Assembly: GCA_009841145.1 (NCBI GenBank)
Contig: VXMJ01000073.1
Location: 111,110 to 175,109, forward strand
Direction: 5' to 3'
DNA: 64,000 nt
Origin: Caldilineaceae bacterium SB0661_bin_34
GTDB lineage: Bacteria; Chloroflexota; Anaerolineae; Caldilineales; Caldilineaceae
The notes beneath the pieces are model-generated. The model was given only the letters and a program-made list of their open reading frames with translations, ran no database searches and was not told where the DNA came from. Shown in pieces: positions 26,920 to 36,529 of this stretch. The translations under genes and the position numbers were made by a program. Position 1 is the first letter of the stretch, and each line of letters starts with the position of its first letter.

Positions 26920-28059
26920 ATGGCTGTGGTTGTGGTGCGGGAACGGCCGCCCGCCACGAGAACCCACGACCGGGACACGGTTCCCGCGATTGACAGTGCC
27001 GATCCGGACATGACGCAAGCCGCGTGCTTGGCGCGGGCCGCTTGGCGACGGGAACACCTTGCGGAATGGCAGCGCGAACTGGAGGCCCTGTGCCACTTCG
27101 ATCCCGAGTTCGTCTACGACCCCGCCCATGAATACGACCAGGATTCCACCACCGACCCCGACTACGATGTCGATGGGGTTCACTTCCTGGAATACGATGC
27201 GGACGGCGTTGTGAGCCCCCTGGAAAAACGGGTGCGGACAGTCCAGGCTCACGGGGCCGACACAGCCTCCGACAGGCTCGCCGGGACGGGCCAGGTGGGG
27301 GACTACGAGCGGTTGGTCCGCTTCCGTCCCGAGACCATCGAGAGTGCCAACCAGGCCACCCGCGCGAGCCATCCCGTCCGGAAAGGTGTGCGTCCGGACA
27401 TGTTGGTGCGGGCCGTCATGTCGCCATCGGAGCGGGAAAGGTTCATGCCCGACGGGGTCCTGCGTCTCGATCTGGGCGCCCCCGTCCCGCCGCTGGTGCT
27501 GGAAGTGGTGTCCGAAGGCTCGGCGGAACGGGATCTCAACTACAAGAGGTACCTGTATGCCGCGGCGGGGGTGTCGGAGTACCTGGTGTACGACCTGGGT
27601 GGCAAACGCTGGTCGGGTTCGGCCCGGGCACTCCTGATGTACCGGCTGGAGGGCGGGTCCTACCGGCAGGCTCCCGTGGCGGACGAGTACCGGAGTACGG
27701 TGTTCAACACGCGTGTGCGCATTATGCCGGATGCACGGGAACGCTCAGAGGAACAGCGCGGGGTACCGGAAGAGGACCGCTCACCGCCGCGCTTCCAGTG
27801 GTGGGATCCCGACACCGAACGATGGCGGGACCGCGAAAGCGACCGTGAAAGACTTGGTGAGCAGCATGGTATTCGCTTGGGCCAGGTACATATCCTCATC
27901 CAAGCTTTGGATGCGTTCCTGCCCGACCTGAGCGATGCAGATCGTGAACGCATTGTGGAAGCATGGTCCGCGGATGGAATCCCGGACGACATGCTCTCTC
28001 GGATCATGGAGGCCGGCCAGACACCGGACGAGTGGGCATCCATTCTGGACCTGTCGTAG
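26920..28059 (+). CDS. Second Uma2-family nuclease-like protein, with long N-terminal extension
   Basis: The Uma2 core is recognisable from about residue 110: RPDMLVRA, then PPLVLEVVSEGSAERDLNYK and YAAAGVSEYLVYDLGG, with the Asp, Glu and Lys of the nuclease-like site. The first 100 residues are acidic and rich in Asp and Tyr (DYDVDGVHFLEYDADGV). The C-terminal part carries an acidic helical tail with HILIQALDAFLPDLSD. ATG 26920 follows GGGAGGATGGAG, a strong ribosome binding site. Only the core resembles the Uma2 protein at 8059; the flanking parts differ. Confidence 0.75.
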   Translation: MAVVVVRERPPATRTHDRDTVPAIDSADPDMTQAACLARAAWRREHLAEWQRELEALCHFDPEFVYDPAHEYDQDSTTDPDYDVDGVHFLEYDADGVVSPLEKRVRTVQAHGADTASDRLAGTGQVGDYERLVRFRPETIESANQATRASHPVRKGVRPDMLVRAVMSPSERERFMPDGVLRLDLGAPVPPLVLEVVSEGSAERDLNYKRYLYAAAGVSEYLVYDLGGKRWSGSARALLMYRLEGGSYRQAPVADEYRSTVFNTRVRIMPDARERSEEQRGVPEEDRSPPRFQWWDPDTERWRDRESDRERLGEQHGIRLGQVHILIQALDAFLPDLSDADRERIVEAWSADGIPDDMLSRIMEAGQTPDEWASILDLS

Positions 28060-28187
28060 CCTAGGCCTCCATCTATCGGAACCTCTCTGGTCCCTTGGCG
28101 ATTCGGAGGGGCAACCCCTTCGGGCGGCAAGAGCCTGCCGGACACGGTGCCCACTGTCAACAATTCGGTACAAACCTGCGAGGAACC

Positions 28188-29036
28188 ATGAGCACCCTGA
28201 AAGTTTCCCTCCTGCAAATGGACTGCCGGATTGCCGATCCGGAGTACAACTTCCTGACGGCCCGCAGCTACCTGGAGATGGCGGCTCACGACAAGACGGA
28301 TCTGGCGGTGCTGCCGGAACTGTGGGCCTCCTCCTACGCGCTGGACCGGGTGGAGGAGTTTGCCGATCCACTGGTCGACGAGCCGACCCCCGACAACGCC
28401 TTCGGCCGCTTCGCGGCGCTGGCCCGGGACATGAACCTGACCGTGGCCGGTTCGCTGCTCGAACGGGCGGACGACGGGATCTACAACACGATGGTCGTCT
28501 ACGACCGCGAGGGACGGCTGCTGTCCTCCTACCGCAAGGTGCATCTCGTGCCCATGCTGCAGGAGGAGGAATTTCTGGCGGCGGGGGATGCCCTGTCAAC
28601 CGTGACCCTTGACGGACACGAAGCCGGCCTGGCCATCTGCTACGACCTGCGGTTCCCGGAACTGTTCCAGATTTACACGCGCCGGGGTTGTCGCATGCAG
28701 GTTATGTCGGCCCAGTGGCCAGATCTGCGCCAATCCCACTGGCAGGCCCTGGTGCGCAGCCGCGCCATCGAGAACCAGACCTACATGGTCGCCTGCAACG
28801 GCGTGGGCGAGTTCGACAACATCCGGTTCTGCGGCCACAGCGCCGTCGTTGATCCCTGGGGCGAAGTGCTGGTCGATGCCGGCACCGCGCCCGGCGTGTA
28901 CACGGTGGAATGCGACCTAGGTTCCGTGGACGGCATCAGGCAGGCGGTGCCGGTTCTGGCCACGCGGCGACCCGAGGTCTACGCACGGGCTGAAGAACAG
29001 GCCGCGGCGGAAGTGCCGGCCGCCGCTACGGTTTAA
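28188..29036 (+). CDS. Carbon-nitrogen hydrolase (nitrilase superfamily, omega-amidase-like)
   Basis: The catalytic triad is complete: Glu44 in LPELW, Lys117 in YRKVHL and Cys151 in CYDLRFPEL. The pattern CYDLRFPELF and the 282-residue length match the omega-amidase/Nit2 branch, which deamidates 2-oxoglutaramate or similar repair substrates. ATG 28188 has GCGAGGAACC upstream and agrees with the family start. It stands alone between Uma2 and the convergent MaoC gene. Confidence 0.88.
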   Translation: MSTLKVSLLQMDCRIADPEYNFLTARSYLEMAAHDKTDLAVLPELWASSYALDRVEEFADPLVDEPTPDNAFGRFAALARDMNLTVAGSLLERADDGIYNTMVVYDREGRLLSSYRKVHLVPMLQEEEFLAAGDALSTVTLDGHEAGLAICYDLRFPELFQIYTRRGCRMQVMSAQWPDLRQSHWQALVRSRAIENQTYMVACNGVGEFDNIRFCGHSAVVDPWGEVLVDAGTAPGVYTVECDLGSVDGIRQAVPVLATRRPEVYARAEEQAAAEVPAAATV

Positions 29037-29090
29037 CGACAGTCCCAGGCGGCCGGCCCGACCGGCACGGAGGGACTGCAGGAAGGCGGT

Positions 29091-29570
29091 TCAGTCTGCC
29101 TGCGCTTCCCGCGACTTGCAGAGCAGTTCCCAGTTGCCCCGCTGGCACTGCTTGCCTTCCTGGTTGATCACCTCCACCTTGAAGGTGATCTTGCCGCCGT
29201 CCAGGCGCTTCATGGCGCGCAACTCGCTTACGGTCAGGCGCGTGCGGATGGTGTCGTTGATGAAGACCGGTCTCCGGAACTGCCAGTCCAGGCCCATGAA
29301 GGCGATGGTGGTGTCGTTCAGGAAACCCAGGCGCACCATCTGGCCGGAACTGATGGAGAGCACCAGCAGGCCGTGTACCACCCGCTGGCCGTACATCTGC
29401 TCCCGCGCGTATTCGGCATCGGTGTGAATCAGGTTCCAATCGCCCGAGAGGGCGGCGAAGTTCACCACGTCCGCTTCGGTCACGGTGCGGCCCAGGCTTT
29501 CCACCGCATCGCCCACGGCGAAGTCCTCGAACCAAAGGGAAGGGGACTGCTGCAGCATCCGTGGCTCCAT
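29091..29570 (-). CDS. MaoC-like hot-dog dehydratase
   Basis: Single hot-dog domain of 159 residues with the hydratase-2 motif SGDWNLIHTDAEYA and GQRVVHGLL. Such proteins hydrate enoyl-CoA esters, typically in (R)-specific beta-oxidation or related CoA pathways. No other fatty-acid gene adjoins it. Confidence 0.85.
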   Translation of the reverse strand: MEPRMLQQSPSLWFEDFAVGDAVESLGRTVTEADVVNFAALSGDWNLIHTDAEYAREQMYGQRVVHGLLVLSISSGQMVRLGFLNDTTIAFMGLDWQFRRPVFINDTIRTRLTVSELRAMKRLDGGKITFKVEVINQEGKQCQRGNWELLCKSREAQAD

Positions 29571-29727
29571 AAGGGAATGTATACCGATTAAGGCGGCGCG
29601 GGCGGGTCCCGGTCCGACCCGCCATTGTATACTTGGCCCCGGATTGGAGGCGCGGGAAGTCCCTCCGCGTCACATCGAAATTGGCCTGAAGCCCCCGGTT
29701 GGCGGGGCGGGCACGGAGCGTCGGTCG

Positions 29728-30900
29728 ATGACCGCGGCATCACTGCAGGGAGTCGGACAGCCGGGCGGCCGCGCCGCGGGCTCCCTGAAGGCTTGGCAGT
29801 CGCAACTGACGGGCTACCTCTACATCCTGCCGGCCAGCATCCTGATCTTCTGCTTCGGCCTGTTTCCGGTTGGCTACGCCCTGTACATGAGCACGCGCCG
29901 CTGGCGCGTGGTGGACCGGGGATACGTCGGTGTCGAGAACTACCTCAAGGCCATCGGCGACCCGTGGTCTGCACTTCTGTTCGTTGGCGGTTTCCTCGGT
30001 CTCCTCGGAGCCTGGTACCTGTGGACGCGGCCCGGTTCCTCCCGCAATCCGGGGTACCTCGTGGCCCGCATCGCCAGTCTGGTCGTTGTGGCCGCCAGCC
30101 TGTGGCTGATTCCCACGGGCTGGGTCGGCATGCTAAGCGCCGGCGACGAACGCTTCCTGAACGCCATTCCCATCACCTTCTACTTTGCGTTCGGCTCGAT
30201 CCCGGTCCAGTTGCTGATCTCGCTGTGCCTGGCCTACATCCTGTTCCAGAAGATCCGCGGGCAGGAGTTCTTCCGCATGATCTTCTTCCTGCCCTACATC
30301 ACGCCCGTCATCGCAACGGCGCTCATCTTCCGCAACATTTTCAGTCCCCGGGAACTGTCCATCGCCAACCGGGGCATGCAGGCCCTCGGCCTGCCGGCTC
30401 AGGAGTGGCTGTTCGAATCCGAGCGCCTGCTCAACCTGTTGTTCGGCACGGAGTTTGGTGGCTTCCTGGCCGGGCCCAGCCTGGCCCTGGTTTCGATTGT
30501 GCTCTTCGGCATCTGGACCTATGTCGGCTACAACACCGTCATCTTCCTGGCTGGCCTGGGCAGCATCGACCCGACCCTGTACGAGGCCGCCGAGATTGAC
30601 GGGGCCTCCCACGTCCAGCAGCTGCGCTGGATCACCTTTCCGCTGCTTTCGCCGGTGACCTTCTACCTCTCCGTGATCGGCTTCATCGGGACCTTCAAGG
30701 CCTTCAACCACATCTTCGTGATGATGGAGCCCTCCGCCCTGGGCACCGTTACCACGGTCAGCATCAATATCTTCAACACCTTCAACAAGGCCAACCAGTT
30801 TGGCTACGCCTCGGCCCAGGCCGTGCTGCTGCTGGTCATCATCCTGTACATGACCTTCGTGCAGTCGAAGGTCCTGGGGGAGCGGGTGTTCTATGGCTGA
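29728..30900 (+). CDS. Sugar ABC transporter permease, MalF/UgpA type
   Basis: Inner-membrane subunit of a CUT1-type carbohydrate importer. About 390 residues with eight or more hydrophobic segments. The EAA loop that docks the ATPase is present as YEAAEIDGASHVQQLRWITF. There is an extra membrane region between the first helix and the permease core (about residues 80-140), longer than in MalG-type partners, as usual for MalF. The end overlaps the next permease by eight bases. Confidence 0.92.
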   Translation: MTAASLQGVGQPGGRAAGSLKAWQSQLTGYLYILPASILIFCFGLFPVGYALYMSTRRWRVVDRGYVGVENYLKAIGDPWSALLFVGGFLGLLGAWYLWTRPGSSRNPGYLVARIASLVVVAASLWLIPTGWVGMLSAGDERFLNAIPITFYFAFGSIPVQLLISLCLAYILFQKIRGQEFFRMIFFLPYITPVIATALIFRNIFSPRELSIANRGMQALGLPAQEWLFESERLLNLLFGTEFGGFLAGPSLALVSIVLFGIWTYVGYNTVIFLAGLGSIDPTLYEAAEIDGASHVQQLRWITFPLLSPVTFYLSVIGFIGTFKAFNHIFVMMEPSALGTVTTVSINIFNTFNKANQFGYASAQAVLLLVIILYMTFVQSKVLGERVFYG

Positions 30901-31813
30901 CACCCAGATCGTCAAGCCGATCGGCCTCTCCTCTGCCCGGCCCCGCGCTGTTGGGCGGAGAGGGAGGGCCGTGCGCTATCGCCTGGGTCGCCTGATGCTG
31001 TACGGCGTTCTCCTGCTGGGCGGGATCATCTCCTTGATTCCGTTCGCTTGGATGATGTCCGCCTCCTTGATGACCCTGGGCGAAACGGTTACCCGGCAAC
31101 TGCTGCCCTCCGTGCCCCGCTTCGAGAACTACGGGCAGGCCTGGCAGGACGCCAACTTTGCCCGGTACTTCCTCAACAGCATTGTAATCTCGGCGGCCAT
31201 CCTGGCCGGTCAGCTCTCCACCTCCATCCTAGCCGGCTACGCCTTTGCGCGTATCGAGTTCAAGGGCCGGAGCCTGATTTTTTCGATCATGCTCAGCACC
31301 CTGATGATTCAGGGCATGGTGACCATGATCCCGAACTTCCTCGTGGTGGCGAACCGGGTACCCTTCATTCCGTTGCCTGGCGGCTCCTGGCTCAACACCC
31401 TGCAGGGCATCACCGTTCCGGGCATGGCATCGGTGTTCAGCATCTTCCTGCTGCGGCAGTTTTTTGCCCAGATTCCCTGGGAGTTGTGGGATGCTGCCCG
31501 CATCGACGGGTCCGGCCACAACCTTTTCCTGGTCCGGGTCGTGTTGCCCCTGTCCAAGCCGGCCATCTTCACGGTGACGGTGTTCGTCTTCATTGGGGCC
31601 TGGAACGAGTTCCTGTGGCCGCTGCTGGTGACCACGACCGAGACCTGGCGTCCGATCATGGTGGGTCTCTACCGGTTTGCCGAAGAGGCGGGTCCCCTCA
31701 TGCACCTGATGATGGCGGGGTCGATGATTACCATCGTGCCCATCCTGATTTTGTATTTCCTGACCCAGAAGCAATATACCGAAGGGATTGCGCTGACGGG
31801 TCTCAAAGGCTAG
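30893..31813 (+). CDS. Sugar ABC transporter permease, MalG/UgpE type
   Basis: Second CUT1 permease subunit, 306 residues. The EAA-type loop reads WDAARIDGSGHNLFLVRVVL, and the C-terminal KQYTEGIALTGLKG is the signature end of MalG-like proteins. It overlaps the upstream permease and lies 100 bases before the binding protein gene, forming one operon. The MsmX/MalK-type ATPase is not in the window, so a shared ATPase encoded elsewhere is likely. Confidence 0.93.
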   Translation: MADTQIVKPIGLSSARPRAVGRRGRAVRYRLGRLMLYGVLLLGGIISLIPFAWMMSASLMTLGETVTRQLLPSVPRFENYGQAWQDANFARYFLNSIVISAAILAGQLSTSILAGYAFARIEFKGRSLIFSIMLSTLMIQGMVTMIPNFLVVANRVPFIPLPGGSWLNTLQGITVPGMASVFSIFLLRQFFAQIPWELWDAARIDGSGHNLFLVRVVLPLSKPAIFTVTVFVFIGAWNEFLWPLLVTTTETWRPIMVGLYRFAEEAGPLMHLMMAGSMITIVPILILYFLTQKQYTEGIALTGLKG

Positions 31814-31913
31814 CCCGTGCCGGCCCTCCGGAAGCCTTGTTCTTGTTCGCTTGTTTGATCAACTCAGTTCGTTTTTTGTTCAGCCTCGCAGTGCATCCAA
31901 GGAGATCCACACC

Positions 31914-33284
31914 ATGAAGGCTCGATTACTGGCTTGGAGCGCCCTGCTCCTCTGTTTGCTTGTTGTCCTGTCCGGCTGCGCCGTGACCAGTGTGCCGACC
32001 GCTCCGGCCGCCGAGGAAATGTCAGAGGACATGGACGACATGTCCATGTGGGCCGATGTGGATCCGTCGGGCCAGACCGTGACGTTCTGGCACCAGCACT
32101 CCGGCTCACGCGAGGAAGCGCTGCAGGAAATCATTGCGCACTTCAATGACACCAACGAATACGGGATTACCGTCGAAGGGTCCAACCAGGGCAGCTACGG
32201 CGATATCTTCAGCAAAATGCTGAACGTGATTGGCACGGACGACGTGCCGAACCTGGTGGTTGCCTACCAGAACCAGTCCGCCACCTACCAGCTGGGCGAC
32301 GGCCTAGTGGACATGAACAGCCTCGTTTCGGATCCCAAGTGGGGCCTGTCCGAGGAGGAGCAGTCGGATTTCTTCTCCGGCTTCTACAACGCCGACATCT
32401 TCCCGTCGTTCGACAACGCCCGGCTGGGCTTTCCGCCCAACCGCTCGATGGAGGTGCTTTACTACAATTCGGACTGGCTGGCCGAGTTGGGCCACGACGG
32501 CCCGCCGACAACGCCCGAGGCGTTCGTTGAGTTGGCCTGCCGGGCCGTGGATGAGGGGTTCAGCGGCGCGATCGGCGACGAGGGCAGCCTGGGATACCAG
32601 TTCAAATTCAACGCTTCCGGGATTGCCAGCTTCACGTTCGCCTTTGGCGGCGACATCTTCGACTACGAGAATGTGGCCTACACCTACGACGATCCGGCCA
32701 CGGTTGAGGCCATGTCCATGGTGCAGGGCCTCTTCGACGACGGCTGTGCGGGTAAGCTCACGGAGCGTTACGGCGACCAGGTTTCGTTTGCCAACGGCAA
32801 GCTCCTGTTCTTCATCGGATCGAGCTCCGGCCTGCCCTTCGTGGCAGCCGGCGTGAACGATGCGGCCGCCTTCCAATGGTCCGTGGCTCCGCTGCCGCGC
32901 CGCACGGAGGATCCGGTGATGAACGTCTACGGTGCCAGCGTCAGCATGGGCAGGTCCACACCGGAAAAGGAACTGGCCACGTGGATTTTCATCAAGTACT
33001 ACACCTCGCCCGAGTCCCAAGCCAAGTGGGCGCGCGCCAGCAACTACTTCCCGGTGCGTCAGAGCGTGGCGGACGGCCTGAGCGAGTACTTTGCTCAGAA
33101 CCCGGCCTACAAGACCGCCTTCGAACTGTTGCCCTACGGCACCACGGAACCGCCGGTTCCCGGCTACGACTTCGTGCGTGATCGGGTGGAGGAGGTGATG
33201 GCAGCCATTGCGGATGGTGCTGACGTGGAGTCCAGCCTGGCAGAGCTGACAACCGAGGCCAACGAGATCTTGGCTGATCAGTAG
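31914..33284 (+). CDS. Sugar-binding lipoprotein of the ABC importer
   Basis: Family 1 extracellular solute-binding protein of 456 residues. Signal peptide with lipobox LSGC, then an acidic Met-rich spacer (EEMSEDMDDMSMW), then TVTFWHQHSGSREEALQEII, the classic start of the binding fold. SMEVLYYNSDWLAELG and AKWARASNYFPVR are further family blocks. AAGGAG precedes ATG 31914. The order permease-permease-binding protein is less common than binding protein first. The ligand is unknown; neighbouring genes suggest an oligosaccharide from sulfated or arabinose-containing glycans. Confidence 0.93.
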   Translation: MKARLLAWSALLLCLLVVLSGCAVTSVPTAPAAEEMSEDMDDMSMWADVDPSGQTVTFWHQHSGSREEALQEIIAHFNDTNEYGITVEGSNQGSYGDIFSKMLNVIGTDDVPNLVVAYQNQSATYQLGDGLVDMNSLVSDPKWGLSEEEQSDFFSGFYNADIFPSFDNARLGFPPNRSMEVLYYNSDWLAELGHDGPPTTPEAFVELACRAVDEGFSGAIGDEGSLGYQFKFNASGIASFTFAFGGDIFDYENVAYTYDDPATVEAMSMVQGLFDDGCAGKLTERYGDQVSFANGKLLFFIGSSSGLPFVAAGVNDAAAFQWSVAPLPRRTEDPVMNVYGASVSMGRSTPEKELATWIFIKYYTSPESQAKWARASNYFPVRQSVADGLSEYFAQNPAYKTAFELLPYGTTEPPVPGYDFVRDRVEEVMAAIADGADVESSLAELTTEANEILADQ

Positions 33285-33298
33285 GGCTGTGTCCGATG

Positions 33299-33321
33299 TG
33301 GTGTGACCATCGGTCACACCA
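33299..33321 (+). other. Perfect inverted repeat after the transporter operon
   Basis: GGTGTGACC and GGTCACACC flank the three-base loop ATC, with one more T-A pair outside. It lies 15 bases past the operon stop and just before the terminator. It may stabilise the mRNA 3' end or bind a dimeric regulator. Confidence 0.45.
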
Positions 33322-33326
33322 ACGTA

Positions 33327-33361
33327 CAGAACGGGGGCCGAGCGGCTCCCGTTCTGTTTTT
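33327..33361 (+). terminator. Rho-independent terminator of the sugar transport operon
   Basis: CAGAACGGG (33327-33335) pairs with CCCGTTCTG (33348-33356), with an inner GCC/GGC extension, followed by TTTTT. Confidence 0.9.
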
Positions 33362-33846
33362 GGAGTCGGTATGCCAAGTCAGTGGATCGCTTCAATGAGA
33401 CACGCTCGCCTTGGTCTCGGCAGGGGTGTCATGCTGGTTTCAATGGAGTCATGACCAATAGGCCATGGAGACCGTGGAGAGCATTCTGGCTGAGTTGACA
33501 GCCGAAGCACTTCAATTTGAACGCGTGTCCGTTTTACTTGGCCTCTGTGGCACAAACCTGCATCCAGCCATGTGGTCAAATCGCCCTTGGCCCATGCAAG
33601 CGGCTTACCTGAGGTTTCCGGCACTGCCGAACGGGTACGCTGGTACAAGGCATGGGGCGTTGCTTCGGTCTACTCGTCCTCCATTCGTCGATCTTCTCAG
33701 GGAGGATACGGTACCTTCGGACCAGCGGAGACGGTATGGCAGGCATCGGAAGGCAACTGATCTTCCACATTACCCATCGTCCATCTACATCCGCGTCAGT
33801 TGATGAAATCCTCAATGGTCATCCATCCCAAAACGAGTTCCTGCCA
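33362..33846. other. Intergenic region, no gene recognised
   Basis: About 485 bases in which several short frames overlap without any family motif. Base composition is lower in GC than the neighbouring transporter genes. Confidence 0.35.
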
Positions 33847-34476
33847 ATGTCATTGAAACGCGCCACGGCCTACATCGACGGATTCAACCTGTTCCATGGC
33901 CTAAAGGATAGGAAATGAAAGCAATACTATTGGCTTGATCCGTGTGCTTTGGCACGAAACTTGATTCCCAGCAACACAGCGCTCACCGTAACTCAAGTTC
34001 ACTACTTCACGGCACCGGTCCGGCAAGGCCGCGACCAGGAGGGGGCCCGACGGCAGCAAATCTATCTGGATGCACTGAGAACACTGCCACAGCTGACCAT
34101 TCACTTTGGCAAATGGGTCAACAAACACATGCAGTGTCGTGAGTGCGGTGCAGCGTGGAGTAAACCCGAGGAGAAGATGAGCGATGTGAACATCGCAGTT
34201 CAGTTGGTCCAAGATGCCTATGAGGACAGGTTTGATGCGGCTTTTTTGGTCTCGGGTGACAGCGACTTGACCAGCCCTATCCGAATCGTTCGTGATCGAT
34301 TCCCGAACAGGGAAGTCCGTGTTGCTTTTCCGCCAAAGCGTCGGTCCAAGGACTTGGCCAGGACTGCAGACGTAGCGTTCTCAATCGGAAGGCCGAAATT
34401 TCGAGACAGTCAGTTGCCGATTCAGGTAATGAATGTGGATGGCTATGTCCTGACGAGGCCTGACACTTGGTGTTGA
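33847..34476 (+). pseudogene. NYN-domain (PIN-like) ribonuclease interrupted by TGA
   Basis: NYN proteins are PIN-like metal-dependent RNases. ATG 33847 begins MSLKRATAYIDGFNLFHGLK with the first catalytic Asp and Asn. After DRK an in-frame TGA (33916-33918) interrupts. The same frame continues KQYYWLDPCALARNL and then the whole domain. Further motifs are REQ-like HYFTAPVR, EEKMSDVNIAVQLVQDAYED and FLVSGDSDLTSPI with the remaining acidic residues. Relatives usually have Trp at or near this point, so TGG to TGA is probable. A zinc-knuckle-like CRECGAAW lies in the middle. Functional only if the stop is suppressed or is an error. Confidence 0.7.
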
Positions 34477-35351
34477 AGAAATGTGACTGGCGTGCTTTGG
34501 CCCCGCTGAACAGTAGGGACTCCGGATTTCCACCTGAGCCAGGGTTACCTTTGGTCCGTCTGGGAGGAAAGTCAGGCTGACCATGGCAATGGTCAAGGTT
34601 GGATTGACAGTGCAATTCGCGACTCTCCATGGTCCAGCGAGTTTGCTTGTGTGTCGGTTTGGACTCCGGACTGCAACCACTCTTGCAGAGCAGGGCGTTT
34701 AGCCAACGGGTCTTGAAAAGAGTGAGTGTTCGGTGCCGAATGTCATGGGGGTGCTCCGCGCTATAAGGCACACCACGCTGCGGTCCTTCATGAAGAACGA
34801 ACTGATTCCAATTGGGTGCCATGGGAAGGGGCATCGACGTTACCTCCCACTTGATCCAAAGAATAACCAAGGCAAGCGGCAGTTGGAACGAAGACTATCA
34901 GCGTAGTCAAAAGAAAACGCCCCGTCGGCTGACGGAGCGTCTGACCGGCAATGCTATCGCCGGTGGGGCTGACGGAATGCTAGCACAATCCAATCCTGCA
35001 GTGCAATTGCATCCAGAGTTTGCAGGATCTTCAGCGAGTACCCATAGTGGTTCGGCCGGCCTGCTTGCACTTGGTGGTGGCCTCGTGGTGCGGCAGGTTG
35101 ACGGTTAGACAGCCATCCCTCACCGGCTTCTCACTCGGACCCCGGCCCCCAATGCCCTTTGTGGCCAGACAGTGATTGTTAGTGCCTGACTAACGCTTTG
35201 AACAGGCTTGCCTGTATCCCAAAGATATGAAGCCGTGCACACCAAGGCAGGAACCCTACGGCTCCCGTCTCCATCGAAGTTGGCTTGAGGACTTTGCCAA
35301 GACGGCAGGGTGACCTGTCCTGCGGCACCGAACTCCCGCGAACCCGACCGG
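34477..35351. other. Intergenic region with a possible branched RNA structure
   Basis: Some 875 bases without a convincing gene. At 34919-34969 an outer helix GCCCC/GGGGC encloses two hairpins, GTC-GGCT-GAC and ACCGGC/GCCGGT (34944-34949 with 34959-34964), the latter stacked directly on the outer helix. GGCTGACGGA appears twice (from 34928 and from 34967, approximately). No promoter or terminator was identified around it. Confidence 0.35.
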
Positions 35352-36149
35352 TTATTCGTCGGCGTCCTGCTTGCCCTCTTCCTCTTCGACTTCCCTGTCG
35401 GTGCGCCTGGGCTCGAATTGCATGACCTGGAAGTGTTCCCAGTAGGTGCGGGATCCGTCCTCGTTCTCCTCGCCCCAGCGGTCCATCCAGCGGCGCATGG
35501 CCTGCTGCTCTCGTTCCGCAAACTGGGACTTGTGGCAGAAGACCGCCTTTATCTTGGTTTCCGCCACCGCCGACACGTCGATGCGGGTGTTGGGATCGCT
35601 GAAGCGGGTGATGTAAAGCTGGGAAATCTTGTGGGGCAGGAAGCCCTCGTCCAACATCTCCGGGAAGAACATGCGGTTGTCTGAGGCCGGGAAGATGGCT
35701 TCGAAGGCGACTAAACCGGCATTGCGGTGGTCCGGATGGTTGATGTAGCCGGTGCCCGAGGTGTAGGCCGTGGGATCCTGGCAGATCACAATCTCCGGAC
35801 GTAGGCTGCGGATGATGCGCACAACCCGTTCGCGCAACTCGCGCGTCGGCTGCAGGAAGCCGTCCTCCTCGCCCATGAAGATCACGTTCTTGAGACCGCA
35901 GGTCTCGGCCGCGGCGCGTTGTTCCTTCTGGCGCATGAGCACCAGTTCCTCATGCGTGATCTCGGGGTTGTGGTTGCCCTTGTCCCCGTTGGTCAGGATC
36001 ATGTAGTGGACATCGATCCCGGCCTGAGCCATCAGTGTGGCGGTGCCACCGCACGTGATGTCCGGATCGTCCGGATGCGCCATGATGACCAGGCAGGTCT
36101 TGACGCCCTCCCAGTCAACCGACTGCCATTCCTTTTCCTGTTCAGCCAT
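35352..36149 (-). CDS. PIG-L/LmbE-family deacetylase
   Basis: Zinc-dependent N-deacetylase, 265 residues. Zinc and catalytic motifs are [12 protein letters not shown] near residue 24 and HPDHRNAG further on. The family removes acetyl groups from GlcNAc-type or mycothiol-type substrates. The acidic C terminus ([13 protein letters not shown]) is unusual. Given the nearby sulfatases and MocA-type dehydrogenases, a role in removing N-acetyl groups from imported sugars is plausible but not shown. AGGAAG precedes the ATG. Confidence 0.9.
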   Translation of the reverse strand: MAEQEKEWQSVDWEGVKTCLVIMAHPDDPDITCGGTATLMAQAGIDVHYMILTNGDKGNHNPEITHEELVLMRQKEQRAAAETCGLKNVIFMGEEDGFLQPTRELRERVVRIIRSLRPEIVICQDPTAYTSGTGYINHPDHRNAGLVAFEAIFPASDNRMFFPEMLDEGFLPHKISQLYITRFSDPNTRIDVSAVAETKIKAVFCHKSQFAEREQQAMRRWMDRWGEENEDGSRTYWEHFQVMQFEPRRTDREVEEEEGKQDADE

Positions 36150-36167
36150 AACCTGCTTCCTCGGGTC

Positions 36168-36207
36168 AAAAAAAAGCCCGTCCGCACGCCATCCGTGCCG
36201 ACGGGCT
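36168..36207 (-). terminator. Rho-independent terminator of the ferredoxin gene
   Basis: On the minus strand AGCCCGTC and GACGGGCT form an 8-bp stem extended by GGCACG/CGTGC pairs around GATGG, followed by seven or more T residues. It separates the ferredoxin from the PIG-L gene. Confidence 0.9.
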
Positions 36208-36256
36208 CAGTGACGCGGCCACCGTGCCACCGGCACGGAACCGCGCAGGGCATTGG

Positions 36257-36529
36257 TCACATGTCGAGCGCGGCGTAGCCGGGCCCTTCAGTGAAGTACA
36301 TCTCGTTCAACTCGGTGCAGTACTGCTGGTCCTCGGGCAGGTCCTCCTCGGGCAGGATGGCGTCCACCGGGCACTCAGGCACGCAAGCGCCGCAGTCGAT
36401 GCAGGTCTCGGGGTCGATGTAGAACCAGGGCCATTCGTCCTCGGGTTCCCCGGGGATGATGCACTCCACCGGACAGACCTCGACGCAGGCACCGTCACGA
36501 ATGCACTCATCAAAGATTACGTGGGTCAT
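36257..36529 (-). CDS. Two-cluster (7Fe/8Fe-type) ferredoxin
   Basis: A 90-residue electron carrier. The second cluster site is canonical: CIDCGACVPECPVDAI. The first reads CIRDGACVEVCPVECI, with Asp where the second Cys of CxxC is expected, so it should hold a [3Fe-4S] or an Asp-ligated [4Fe-4S] cluster. The acidic C terminus is typical of such ferredoxins. GGAGAAG stands before ATG 36529. It could donate electrons to the P450 or to the radical SAM maturase, but linkage is not direct. Confidence 0.9.
   Translation of the reverse strand: MTHVIFDECIRDGACVEVCPVECIIPGEPEDEWPWFYIDPETCIDCGACVPECPVDAILPEEDLPEDQQYCTELNEMYFTEGPGYAALDM

Noticed and set aside
33465..33803. 112-codon plus-strand frame in the gap after the transport operon
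   Set aside because: No ribosome binding site, no motif, and composition not protein-like. Overlapping frames on both strands are equally long.
20474..33918. Alternative genetic code with TGA read as Trp
   Set aside because: TGA serves as the normal stop of many intact genes here, such as gmd and pheT, and Trp is encoded by TGG throughout. The two in-frame TGAs are better explained by mutation or error.
34812..35108. 98-codon plus-strand ORF over the possible structured RNA
   Set aside because: Gly/Ala-rich product without a domain; the repeated and palindromic DNA explains the open frame as well as coding would.
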